A stretch of DNA of 64,000 nt from Phymatolithon calcareum (Eukaryota; Rhodophyta; Florideophyceae; Hapalidiales), in contig OZ345377.1 in NCBI GenBank assembly GCA_977006965.1, forward strand, positions 372,001-436,000, read 5' to 3'. The notes beneath the pieces are model-generated. The model saw only the letters and a program-made list of their open reading frames with translations. It was not told the origin of the DNA and ran no database searches. Shown piece after piece: positions 52,491-62,389 of this stretch (positions within the stretch are counted from its first letter, which is position 1; each line of letters opens with the position of its first letter). The position numbers and the translations under genes were made by a program.

Positions 52491-52984
52491 GCTAAATTGA
52501 CAACGAGAGCTTCAAGTAAAGTCACATCCATCCATATTGAGACATTGCTGGAATCCTCTGCATGATTATTTTAACTTGAGTTATTCAAGAGTAGGATATC
52601 CTGAAACTTCGGTATTCCCGTACGTTCCAATGCTGATGAGACCTAAGGCGCTATCCACAAAGCTCTCCTGTGCCACGCGACGGAATCTTTCGCGAAAAAT
52701 GTCGACACCGAAGCTAACGGACGCAGTTCTACCCGAAAGAAGACAATAGAAGAGTGACAAAGATGTCTGCCGGCGTAACTACCAGGAAGAGAAGGCCAAC
52801 GCCCTCCCCCATCCTTGCACAACGAGCTACCTCTTTTTCTCTGTTTCAAAAAGTGAAATCACAGGCTCCTCTGCACACAATGGCTATTACATCGCTTTCT
52901 ATACCCTGTACAAGAAAAGAAGCGAGCAGATGACCCCGAGCTTGACCACGCGATAAGGGAAATGTCATTCGCCATGGCAAAACA

Positions 52985-53065
52985 ACAGCTTTCAAAACGA
53001 GAAAAAATGTAAGTTTATATTTAAAAGTTACAAACGCATCTGCAGGGGAAATTTTTCAAGGCCAG
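52985..53065 (+). repeat. Short interspersed repeat D
   Basis: It contains AAAAGTTACAAACGCATCTG after a T-rich stretch, the repeat D core. Confidence 0.45.
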
Positions 53066-53379
53066 GGACAGGGACAAGGTCTTTCTTGGTTGAACGTTTG
53101 CATGTTCGGGTGCATACCAAAACCTACCTCTGGCTCATAATTGGCCCTCGAAGGGGAAAAATGTTCCACTAGACTGGGTCATGAGTAATGGACGGGATGT
53201 GTCCCTGATGGCTTCATGTTTCGCTTTCAAAACGAGAAGAAACAAGGCTGGAAAGCGCAGCCGCCACAATCCAAAAGATCTTCCCCAAGAAATGAGCATA
53301 GACGTAAAGTATCCTTTTCTTGGCCGCGCATCAGATCACAGGTGCATTGGGTAATCCCTATGTGCACAGGTGCCAATAT

Positions 53380-54040
53380 CATTTGTTCCCCTAATAAGCT
53401 GTGCTCTACGCTCTCGAGGTAAATGCGCTGGGCTTTCCGACAAAATCGGCAAGCACCGCGCACCGTCTCATTCATTGCTTCTCCTCTATGGGGGACGTAA
53501 TTCCCGGTGTCTTCCCATGAGTACTGCACACCAGTAGCGCGCATGTGTATCACTGCAGTTGCCGTCTGCTAAAGCCCGCGTATCCCGCGGCTCGAAAGTC
53601 GTCGTCGAAGCTCTTGAAACCCCTGTTCGCTGGACGACAACAAGCGTCTCACCGTCAAGTTCGCCTTGGTGCATGAACATTCCCACGGCAAAGGCAGCGG
53701 TGCATTCCGCTCGGAACGCTGCTTCGAGGGGGCGTTTTGCCGGTTGTATTAATTGACCGCGTAGTGCACATCGCGCAGCCTCGCACCTTCATGAATGCGT
53801 ATGGTTGAGGAGAAGTAGCTTGAGACCGTGAATAAGCTCAACCTCGAGTCGGGGTCGGGAGGCACGTCAAACGTTCTTGACAAGTTCGCGCGTGGTGAAC
53901 TGGAAGTCGCGGATGATGTTGTATGGGACTGCCTGGAGGTTATTGAGATATGGGCGCTACAAGAAAAGTTTCGGAATGTTTTTGACAAGGTCTCACAGAT
54001 ACAGGGACACCAAATGGGGAAGGAATTTTGCTTTATTCAT
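53380..54040 (+). pseudogene. Peptidyl-tRNA hydrolase pseudogene in the right duplicated block
   Basis: It matches the intact gene at 47195-47986 with large internal deletions. Remaining pieces are a degraded SRGSKVVVEALETP (for SRGSKLVLVGLGNP), AAVHSARNAASRG and, after a deletion, VLDKFARGELEVADDVVWDC followed by LEVIE and a C-terminus ending FDKVSQIQGHQMGK. The active-site core is gone. The 3' half is still open as a short ORF from about 53828, but it lacks the catalytic domain. Confidence 0.92.
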
Positions 54041-54080
54041 CTACGTCATCCTGCTTCTACTTGTTGAAGTATGTGTGAGT

Positions 54081-55154
54081 CTACTTCTTCTCATGGTTGA
54101 AGTGAACTTCTGAGCACTTCTGAAGGCGAACTGCGGCCTGCTCCGCGGTAAGATCGCGCTGCGACTCACCAAGCATCTCAAATCCAACCATGAACTTCCG
54201 CACAGTCGCCGAGCGCAGTAACGGGGGGTAAAAATGCATGCGGAAATGAGAGTGCGGATGCTTCTCCGGCTCCGCTCCATCGGTCGGACTCTGATGGATG
54301 CCCATAGAGTAAGGGAACAGCGTGGTGAACAAATTATCGTAGCGACACGTGACGCGACGGTAGATGTCCGCAAGATCGTCCTTCTCCTTCTCCCCAAAAT
54401 TCAGCATACACGGTATACGCGTCTTGCTCATCACCATCGTCTCAAACGGCCAGGTTGCCCAGAAGGGCACAACAGCCAGGAAGGTATCATTCTCACACAC
54501 GACGCGCTCACGCGACTCCATCTCAAGCTTGACGTAGTCCTCCAGCATGTGCGTCCCCTTCGCGGCATGGTATTTCTCCATGTTAAGCAGTGCGATCGCC
54601 GGTTCCTCGGGGACGAAGCCGGACGCCCAGATCTGGCCATGTGGATGCGGGTTCGAACATCCCATCATGGACCCCTTATTCTCAAAAATTTGCACATGAT
54701 CTATGTACTCCAGTTTCGCCAATGATGCATACTCACTCGTCCATGCATCCACTACGTGGCGGATGTCGGCCACGGACATTTCGGCAATCGTCTTGTTCAT
54801 CGCGGGGTGGAAACAGACGACGCGGCACTTGCCGGTTACCGCGCGCGCGACTAGCAGATCATGCTTGTCGGGGTCGCCGACTGCACCGGGTGGGGTGTCG
54901 GCGAGAAGGGCCTGGAAATCATTGTCGAACACAAATGTGTGCTCGTATTTGGGGTTCTCCACCGTGCCGTTCACGCGAAAGTTGCCCGGACCGAGGTAGT
55001 CTTTCGGGTCGTACTCGGGGCGGTTGTCCAGAGGTAGATCTTCTACAGCACCCTGCCACGGCCGCTTTGCGCGATGCGGGGAGACAAGCACGTAGCGACC
55101 GGTCAGCGGATTGTAGCGCCGATGCGGATGCTCCGCGTAGTCGAAGGTGGTCAT
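54081..55154 (-). CDS. GALT: Galactose-1-phosphate uridylyltransferase
   Basis: This Leloir-pathway enzyme swaps UMP between UDP-glucose and galactose-1-phosphate, linking galactose to UDP-galactose supply; red algae need much of that for galactan walls if this is one. The 357 residues are full length. It begins HPHRRYNPLTGRYVLVSPHR and has FVFDNDFQALLADTPPGAVG and the catalytic GCSNPHPHGQIW (about 164-175), whose second His is the uridylylated nucleophile. It then has FWATWPFETMVMSKTRIPC and the C-terminal PEKHPHSHFRMHFYPPLLRS, which holds further metal and substrate residues. ATG 55154 gives the usual start. It is the surviving copy; the paralogue at 48.06-49.13 kb is dead. Upstream on the same strand lies the membrane-protein gene. 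Confidence 0.96.
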   Translation of the reverse strand: MTTFDYAEHPHRRYNPLTGRYVLVSPHRAKRPWQGAVEDLPLDNRPEYDPKDYLGPGNFRVNGTVENPKYEHTFVFDNDFQALLADTPPGAVGDPDKHDLLVARAVTGKCRVVCFHPAMNKTIAEMSVADIRHVVDAWTSEYASLAKLEYIDHVQIFENKGSMMGCSNPHPHGQIWASGFVPEEPAIALLNMEKYHAAKGTHMLEDYVKLEMESRERVVCENDTFLAVVPFWATWPFETMVMSKTRIPCMLNFGEKEKDDLADIYRRVTCRYDNLFTTLFPYSMGIHQSPTDGAEPEKHPHSHFRMHFYPPLLRSATVRKFMVGFEMLGESQRDLTAEQAAVRLQKCSEVHFNHEKK

Positions 55155-55902
55155 CGTGATCGCAGGGGAAAGGATCGGAAATGGCAGGAGGTCTGATAGA
55201 AGCGGTTGCCGTTGGGTCGGACGCGGTCAAATCAGCCTATACGAGGATTCAACAGCTTGCTGAAGATGCAGCACCTTGAGGGATCGTCTATTTTGATTGG
55301 GTGCTGACAGTGAAGCTCCATGTGGTGGACATTAATTGGCCCACTTGTATAAATTCTGTGGAAGGGCTCAGCCTACTGCTCGGCTACCTACCCTCGTTGC
55401 TATGCACAGCAGCACGCGGCAAATTGCCATGTGCTGCTGCAAAGCTGTATAGCGAGCCTGTGCAATCCTTTAGCCTCTTATTCGCCAATTCCTTGTAGAT
55501 AAAATATCATCGTTCCTTCTTCTTTTTCTACTCTTTAATAGCGTCAGCAGATGCATTGGAAACTATTAAATAAAAATCTACCTTTCCTCTTCTTCTACTC
55601 TCTACTCGTCTCGAATGTCTGCTTGTGAATCCTTGGCTCTTACGTTGGAAATCTTAGAATAAAACGTTATCTAATTCTCCTTTTTTACTAACTTCTTGCT
55701 CTAACTTTCAGGTTGTCTAATTGCTCACTCTTCCCCACTTGTATCACGTTCAAGGCGAAATGCGACCGCACAAAGGTCCGTTTTCCTCAAACGTTTAGTG
55801 TGTCATTTAATTATGTTGACTATTCTCCGAGTTTGCTCGAATGAAAGTTGAAGCAGTGATTAAAGATTTCGTTTTCTGTAACAAAAGAAAGAAAGAAGCT
55901 GA
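55155..55902. other. Intergenic region between GALT and the membrane-protein gene
   Basis: It contains an inverted copy of repeat D (about 55500-55600) and AT-rich sequence. CAAAAGAAAGAAAGAAG near 55880 is shared with 49131-49147 and belongs to the duplication. Confidence 0.45.
55500..55600 (-). repeat. Short interspersed repeat D, inverted
   Basis: The minus strand reads AGTAGAAGAAGAGG, a T-rich stretch, then AGTTTCCAATGCATCTGCTG. It aligns with the plus-strand copy at 44.5 kb. Confidence 0.5.
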
Positions 55903-57372
55903 TCATGGAAGATGGCGGGGGGGTGTGGCTTCTACTGCATCATCAATCCCTTTCCACATACTTCCGATGAGTTTTGTATCATGCTTTCTTCTGGTGAGCA
56001 TCCCGTTCATGAAGAGATGCTCATTTCCTTCCTCTACTATGCTGCAGCGGAAGCTGTTCCGCGTTCCGCCGTGCACCGACATGACCAAGAACGCTGGCTC
56101 TCTGGATGAACTCAAGCCATCCTTTCCAGTGGCAGTGTCCGAGATTTTCATAGCAGTCTGAACCCCATCAAGAGGTATGGCATCATAGAGTTCGGCTAGT
56201 TTAGACAGTTCGTGCTCAGATCCCAGTTTGGCTTTCATAGCAGAAAGCCCTTCGTGGATCAGTTTTTCAAACAAAACGCATTCTGCGTACGAAATAATGG
56301 GGATGACGTAACAGGAGATCACGATCATTTCTGTGTGTCCATTTCCGAGGTCAGCATCAAGAACTGTTGTTACGATCTCGAAGCACACAACGATGAATAT
56401 AGTCAAGTGGTTGCCAGTGATGAGAAACACGATCATGAACAGCACGCCAAATGGAATACAAAGAACCGCTAAACCAAATACTGCTATGCCCAGAGCAAGC
56501 CAAGCAACAGGAAGTAAAGCTCGTGCCACCTTGAACATGAAGAGGAAAAAAGTGTTGATCGTATTGAAGCATACGTGCCGGTCATCGGACCACTCAAGAA
56601 ATTCGAACAAGACTTCATAGGGCGGTCGAGAAAATGGGTCCGTGCCTCTGCTTCCATCTTCCTGACTGCCAGCATTGGAACGCTTTTCGGAGGGCCACTG
56701 CTGACCAAACCAATGGAACATTGCAATGGGCTCTGGCCCTGTGATTTTGACTTTAGCGAACCAGCACAACGGCTGGAAAAACAGTTCAGATACGAGCGTA
56801 CCAAGCCTTTGCCAGAAAGCACAAGATTTCGCCCTTGTGTATGTACGCCCAACCGCTAGAGACGTGAGTATGAACAGGGGCATGTAAATGATGTACACAG
56901 GAAGAAGGGGTAGAAGTACCTGGCTATAGTAGCCAGCGAACTGCGAAAGCAAACCGTCTATTCGCGACCCCGGAACTTTCGCATACTTCCTGTACGCTAA
57001 CATCATCCAAAGAGTAAAACGTTCGAGGTGTCTGCCATACAGAAAAAGGCATTCTTTCATGAATACTGCCAGGGCACTTGCTAACAAAATCACGGCATTT
57101 CCCCTCAAGGAAGGAAACCAGCGTATGCAAAGGTAAATGGCGAGCAACAGAATTCCTTCCCAGAGATTACCAAGTATAAGCCCAATCCAGCAATTGAAAA
57201 GACGTTGTCTTCCGGCGGTCGCCGTGCGTCTCCCGTCCTCGGAAGACCTAGAGTTTGTTGGTGCTTCAGGTTCTGCACTTTCCCGGTGTGCAATTCCATC
57301 GAAGGTCCCCACGTTCGCAGGCGCGTCATCTTCAGTTGAGAGCATGACATTGACGGTCACTTGGTGTTCCAT
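55903..57372 (-). CDS. Multipass membrane protein of unknown family (489 aa)
   Basis: This is an intact single-exon ORF from ATG 57372. Residues 1-57 are polar and acidic/Ser-rich, presumably cytosolic. Hydrophobic segments lie at about 61-84, 92-112, 150-175, 271-301, 303-333 and 347-367, giving about six membrane spans. A loop of about 100 residues sits between spans 3 and 4 (with SRPPYEVLFEFLEWSDDRH), and a soluble C-terminus contains ELSKLAELYDAIPLDGVQTA and MKISDTATGKDGL. A paralogue at 49.15-50.60 kb keeps the same frame but has three stops, and the pair shows which parts are constrained: spans 4-5 (FLITGNHLTIFIVV) and the C-terminal block. I recognise no family and see no transporter or channel motif. 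It sits upstream of GALT on the same strand, but linkage of function is not implied. Confidence 0.8.
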   Translation of the reverse strand: MEHQVTVNVMLSTEDDAPANVGTFDGIAHRESAEPEAPTNSRSSEDGRRTATAGRQRLFNCWIGLILGNLWEGILLLAIYLCIRWFPSLRGNAVILLASALAVFMKECLFLYGRHLERFTLWMMLAYRKYAKVPGSRIDGLLSQFAGYYSQVLLPLLPVYIIYMPLFILTSLAVGRTYTRAKSCAFWQRLGTLVSELFFQPLCWFAKVKITGPEPIAMFHWFGQQWPSEKRSNAGSQEDGSRGTDPFSRPPYEVLFEFLEWSDDRHVCFNTINTFFLFMFKVARALLPVAWLALGIAVFGLAVLCIPFGVLFMIVFLITGNHLTIFIVVCFEIVTTVLDADLGNGHTEMIVISCYVIPIISYAECVLFEKLIHEGLSAMKAKLGSEHELSKLAELYDAIPLDGVQTAMKISDTATGKDGLSSSREPAFLVMSVHGGTRNSFRCSIVEEGNEHLFMNGMLTRRKHDTKLIGSMWKGIDDAVEATPPRHLP

Positions 57373-58619
57373 CAGAATTTTCTGGGAGCTTAGAGCGTCG
57401 GAGAAGCTGTACCCTGCCCTCTATCAAGTGCGCTTCCGGGGGAATCTCGGTGTGAGGCTTGAAGAAGGCTTGAAAATGAAGTTGAATGGGACTGAAGAAC
57501 AGTCTGCAGCTGTGACATATCGTGCGCCTTCTCTGGAGTTGCGGGAGCGTTTGTGTGTGACGAGACCGAAGCAAAGGCTGTACTTGTATGATATGCAGAT
57601 ATGGAAGGGCGAGGAAAGACGAAAGAAGATGCACCAGGTTGATGCCACTGTCGTTCCGTAAGTTGATATACCACAAGACTTCTCCGAAGGTACAACTGAA
57701 AAATGGACAGCTGTTGCATATGTTCAAACGGGCTATTGTATGACGTTGCGACTACGAGGCAGGGAACGATGCCGGGCTTTTGAGGGGGCACATTTCATAA
57801 CTATCTTGGCTCTCCACCAAACCATTATTCGTGGCGTCTTGAATGTGCAAGAACCCATAGTCGAAGATAGATTCCAATGGGGGTGGAGACCTTCGCGTCC
57901 CTCAGTTACTGTCTGAGCTTGTGACCAAGAGGCAGGGAACGATGCCGGGCTGTTCAGGAGGAGCCTTTCTTGACGGCCTTGGCTCTCCATCAAACCACCG
58001 TCATCATCAACGAGGGATCTTGAATTGCACAAAAACCCATAATCGATGATAGATTTCACTTGAGGTGGTAACCTTTGCGCCCCCAGATAAAGAAAGCTGT
58101 ACAGCAGGATACAGCCCTGGCTAACCTCTCATTACCTTCATTATTCGAAACAAACCTTCTTTTATGGAATATACCCTCTCCGCACTTATCGCTATCGTAA
58201 GGTGGAATGCAGAGATGCCGTTCTAGTATTCCCAACACAACTGATGACGTTCGGGCCAGTATATCTAACGAGATGCGAGGAATGAGTTCTGTCGGAACCC
58301 AGGGGCTCCCTTTTGACAATGGCACTACTAGCAGAAAAACTCCAAACACCTCTGATCTCAAAAAGATCTCGAAACGGAAAATAATTTCGCGTTCAGTCCC
58401 ATCCGTGAGGGGGAATTGTACTTGGTCCGGCTCCTTCTGGGCATATTGCCATACTATAAAGAAGATTTGCGTTTCACGCTAGGGCAATTTGAACCTAAGA
58501 TTGTAGCACGTTTAATCGTTACAAAGTGTTGCTGTGGTGACATCGACGGTCAAAGAGCGCCGAGTGACAACTTGCAGCTGTGAAATATGCTAGAAACACA
58601 CCAAAAACCCTTGCCAGGC
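57373..58619. other. Intergenic region with the right end of the segmental duplication
   Basis: 57373-57690 aligns with 50605-50925. A tandem duplication lies at 57752-58085. No gene is recognised from 58085 to 58619. Confidence 0.5.
57752..58085. repeat. Tandem duplication, two diverged units of about 155 bp spaced 177 bp apart
   Basis: Unit 1 (57752-57905) and unit 2 (57929-58085) share GAGGCAGGGAACGATGCCGG at the start, CTTGGCTCTCCA in the middle and AACCCATAnTCGAnGATAGA towards the end. No coding potential was recognised. Confidence 0.75.
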
Positions 58620-59880
58620 ACTCTGCAGGTACACTAAGGACACTCCCCACACTCCGTCCCTAGCAGAGATGGACACATTCGCAGAAGCCGTCTCCAAGAC
58701 AGACAGGAACGTTTCAGAAAGCCCTGTGCAATTGTTCGCAGATGATGTTCAGCTTCAAGCGAAGACAGGACGAGGAATGCAGAAACTTCTTGATATAGCG
58801 ACCAGTTGGGCAAGCGAAAATGGCATGAAATGGAACACAAAACCAGGAAAAAGCGAAGTTCTTAAGTACAAAGGACTTCAGAAGCACACGTTTTACTTGG
58901 CGGGACGAGAACTATATCAAGCCTGGAGACTCTCGTATCTTGGGGTAAGCATGAATAACAAGGGTGTTACGGATGACACGGCCATAGCAAGAGTTCGAAA
59001 TGCTGCAGGATGCATACATAAGCTTCGGGAGCTTGGAGTGAATGTTCGAGGATTCAAACCGGAGACATGCATCAGGATCTTTAAGTCGCTAATTATCCCG
59101 AAATGGGAGTATGCGATACACGTTACTCCAATGACAAATCGATTGCTCTCGGCAATCGAGTCGGCAGAGAGCTTGTTCTACAAGAATGTTTTCGGAAAGT
59201 ATGCCGAACACCGCCGGGACCGAATGCGAGTTCTGTGCCGACTGGGACCACCAAAGATGAGGAGACGTCATCAAGCAGAAAGGTTGGCATTAAGCCTGGT
59301 AAGGCACAAAAAGCGCCTTGAAGAAACAGAAGAGTACGTTGGAAGAGATGAGGACATAAAGGAAGACATGAAGGATATTGAATATTTCAAGATTTATGAA
59401 GACTTGCGACAAGCCCTTCAGAAAGCCCAGGAGGGATCTGTCACGAAGAAGAGGAGGAGAGAAGAAACAATTAAGGTATGGGAAAAAGAAGAAGAAGGCA
59501 GATCAATGAAGACTCCTATTGAAGGCAAGCTACCAGGGATCCTTTACATAGGAGAAAGAACAACACGTTTAAGGTGCCTAAGGTTGACATTCAACCGAGC
59601 ACCCCTTTGGAGGAAATCAGTATTGGGTGCCAACTGTGGGATTACCGCGGTGATCGAACTAGTCGCCTTACAAAGTACTCTAGCGTCTTCGAAGATGAGT
59701 ACAGAAATTGAGTTTGAGTGCAAGAGACTCACAGGAGCTCTTGTTGGGAGAAAATTACTAATCAAGAACGTTTTGAGTAGCCAGAGGACTTTAGCTTAGA
59801 GATTATCGCAAGAGCTGCCCCGTTACTCCAAGGTGAGGCTTTGTGAGCTTTCAAAATAACATGATACAGCAAAGAGTGTA
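58620..59880 (+). mobile_element. LINE family A, 5'-truncated copy with intact C-terminal ORF
   Basis: The ORF 58669-59799 (376 aa) starts within reverse transcriptase: after motif B traces (TPSLAEMDTFAEA) comes the catalytic FADDVQLQ (one of the two Asp pairs), WASENGMKWNTKPGKSEVL and RLSYLGVSMNN. A long C-terminal region follows (PKWEYAIHVTPMTNRLLSAI, FGKYAEHRRDRMRVLCRL, RLRCLRLTFNRAPLWRKS). The tail GCTGCCCCGTTACTC to GAGCTTTCAAAATAA ends near 59865. As the fullest copy it serves as reference for the fragments at 1-2578, 39.7, 44.9, 45.1 and 51.4 kb. The upstream two thirds of the element are missing, so it cannot move alone. Confidence 0.9.
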
Positions 59881-59929
59881 CTGGCTTGCTGTTCTTGTCT
59901 GGCAATGGCTTCTCGTCTGAATACAGATT

Positions 59930-60497
59930 TAGATCTTTTGACCTTTTCTGCGAAAGTACCACCGCCTTCCAACTGCTTTCCGGCGAAGATGAGACGCTGC
60001 TGGTCTGGCGCGATACCTTCCTTGTAATGAATCTTCGACTTGACGTTCTCGATCGTGTCTGAGGATTCCACCTCCATGGTGATGGTCTTCCCCGCAAGGA
60101 TATTGACGAAAATTTGCATGCCACCACGAAGACGAAGCACAAGATTCTAGGTGGATTCCTTCTGGATGTTGTAGTCGCTCAGGGTGCGACCATCCTCTAA
60201 CTGCTTCCCGCGAATATGAGAGGCTGCTGGTCGGGCGGGATACCTTCTTTGTTCTGAATCTTCGACTTGACATTTTCGATGATGTCCAAGCACTCCACCT
60301 CCAAGGAGATGGTCCTACCAGTCAACGCCTTGACAAAATTTGCATGCCTCCAAGGAGATGGAGCACCATGTGCAGCGTAGACTCCTTCTGAATGTTGTAA
60401 CCGCTGAGGGTGCGACCGTCATCCAGCTACTTGCCAGAAGAGATGAGACGCCAACGGGATGGTTTTCCCCCGTGAGGGTTTTGACTAAAATCTACAT
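59930..60497 (-). pseudogene. Polyubiquitin pseudogene (three decayed units)
   Basis: Three head-to-tail ubiquitin-like units are seen on the minus strand, starting at 60497, 60345 and 60119. The last reads [35 protein letters not shown] and [16 protein letters not shown] and then breaks near residue 50. The middle unit is about 2 bp short of the 228-bp period and the first has lost about 76 bp. Junctions still show LRLRGG. Substitutions at positions normally invariant in ubiquitin confirm decay. It cannot yield ubiquitin. Confidence 0.9.
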
Positions 60498-60574
60498 GAC
60501 GACTTTCGGAAACGCTGACCTTGAGCATTTAAGTGATGTTCCACCGTGAGCGAGCGGAGAGGACTTGCTTGGAG

Positions 60575-60901
60575 CAAAGCATTGGAATTATTTATTTATT
60601 TTTATTCTTTTCTCGAAAAGTGTCGAGAATAAATAATTTATTGTTGAACGCAGAAGCAATAAATTATTGTATTCAAGTTCAGTGAGGTATAAATAACTGG
60701 TTATTCCCCGAATTATTGGATCCTTCTTGCTACTTTCTGTCGCGATAGAATAACCGGATCGAAAAAATGAGGAGTCCGATACAATAATTGTCGCAACCAC
60801 GACGATCTCAATAAATACAATAAATATGCGAGACTCAGGAATAAATTATTGGAACAATAATTTAAATAATTACAATAGCAATTATTTTTTCCAATGCTTT
60901 G
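60575..60901. mobile_element. hAT-like MITE (327 bp) with 8-bp target duplication
   Basis: Perfect 13-bp terminal inverted repeats CAAAGCATTGGAA (60575-60587) and TTCCAATGCTTTG (60889-60901) are flanked by the exact 8-bp duplication GCTTGGAG (60567-60574 and 60902-60909). The interior is very AT-rich with no coding potential. Eight-base duplications and CA-starting tips are typical of hAT transposons, so a non-autonomous hAT element is likely. Confidence 0.88.
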
Positions 60902-60909
60902 GCTTGGAG

Positions 60910-62389
60910 TGCTAGAGCGAAGGTAAGCAGGGAAAGGGTATCCGTTTTTACAGGGCTGAGGGGCGCAAAGCACGCAATAAATCTAGATGTTTCGGGGCGT
61001 GTGCAGCAGTATCGAATGGGCAACGGCATGCAATTTTTCGAGATTATTTTTCTTAAATCATTATTTTCGATAATTTTTTAAATAGACGCATCACTTTATT
61101 GATGCTATGTGGGGGCAGCAGCCAGCAGCCCCCAGAGGGAGATGCTATAGGCGGGATAGATCCAGTCGACGTGTATTGATTGAGACCGCGGTGAGTTGCA
61201 AAGCGCTGATGGTAAAGCCAATGAGGAATGTGCGCCGTTCATCTTGAGGGGAGATGCCGCAGTGCTGGGCAATGAGAGATATGAGAGGATGGAGGCCACG
61301 ATCGAATCTAGGTCTAAGACGGTCGTGCAGGTCCACTGTAAGTGGGTGGAAGTCAATGTGCTGCTCGTCGAAAATCGGATTGCACTTTGTGGGTTAATAG
61401 TTAACTGCAATCCATTGCTCGATCATCGAGTACTGTAATTTACGGTGTATTCTCTGTTTCAGGATGATTCTGTGTCGATACGCGTGATTCAGGCCATTGA
61501 TGCATAATATGGATTCGCGGCAGCGCTCAATACGCTCGAGCGCTGCCGCGAATCGTTCGTGCGTAATTTTCGACTCAATCTATGAAACTATATTCCTTGG
61601 GCGGCGTGGGAGCGGACTCTTCGCCTCGGCGAATGTTTTCGCTCCCGATTTCAGGCAAGCGTGGGTTCCATTAGAGTCTCCTCAATCTTCTTGGTGCTCG
61701 CTTCGCTAGTAACTTTGCGAGGTGGCGCATCGTCGGCTCCCAGAGGCTCTTGGGCGGACTCCGCGCACTGAGGCGCCATGATTTCGCTATGGTTTCTTTT
61801 CGCGTTTCCGCGTCGATTTTACAATTATTCGCGTATCATTGTCGGAGACCATTGAACAAGAAATTAATGTCATCGATTTGAACGGCGAATGTCTCACAGA
61901 GAGTCTTTGTATAAATCGACCAGACATTGTCTGGCCGTTTGGGCCTTTTCTACTTCCAAGATGGAAGCCATGTACACGAATCAAGTGGGTTATTGTGTAT
62001 ACCAGCAATACCTTTGCTGTATTCAGAGTCATCGCCTTGTAGATCACCTTCAGAAAAATTAGTGCTATCTTCGACGAAGAGCTGTCCTAGCCATCCTCTT
62101 CTACTGTCATCATTTCCAAATACCTTGGGATTTGGAGGTCTTCTGCATATTCTGACTCTTCCTGTATCTTGCAAAGGTGATTTCTGTCGCGAAAAATAAT
62201 TCGCCGTTTACTGACCAGGTGTCTCGCAAACCTCGATGAACCCGTGCGAGACGTTACTGACTATTAACTACAGCATTGGGCCAATAGCTCGTGCGTGGAT
62301 GTGTTCACGACGGAAGTTGCAATGAACGCGGGAAAAGAACTCTTGATACAAACTCGCAGTTTATTCGAGCTTGTCGGGGACAAGGCGTT
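60910..62389. other. Intergenic region with one large hairpin
   Basis: No gene is recognised. A 17-bp perfect hairpin lies at 61512-61554. Short open frames on both strands carry no motif. Confidence 0.4.
61512..61554. repeat. Perfect hairpin, 17-bp stem and 9-nt loop
   Basis: The arms GATTCGCGGCAGCGCTC (61512-61528) and GAGCGCTGCCGCGAATC (61538-61554) are exact inverse copies. The stem is strongly GC-rich. Confidence 0.85.

Larger units (their letters stand above)
50605..53379. other. Spacer between the two duplicated blocks
   Basis: The first 320 bases still match 57373-57690, the upstream flank of the paralogue. A LINE family A tail (inverted) lies at 51405-51500, repeat C at 52270-52490 and repeat D at about 52985-53065. 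No gene is recognised in the rest. Confidence 0.5.

Noticed and set aside
53828-54067. Short ORF at the end of the right-hand PTH copy as a functional gene
   Set aside because: It holds only the C-terminal tail of PTH and lacks the active-site region; deletions upstream show a pseudogene.
54640-54670. tRNA-like word GGTTCGAAC
   Set aside because: It lies in the GALT coding sequence and no cloverleaf surrounds it; no tRNA gene was found in the window.
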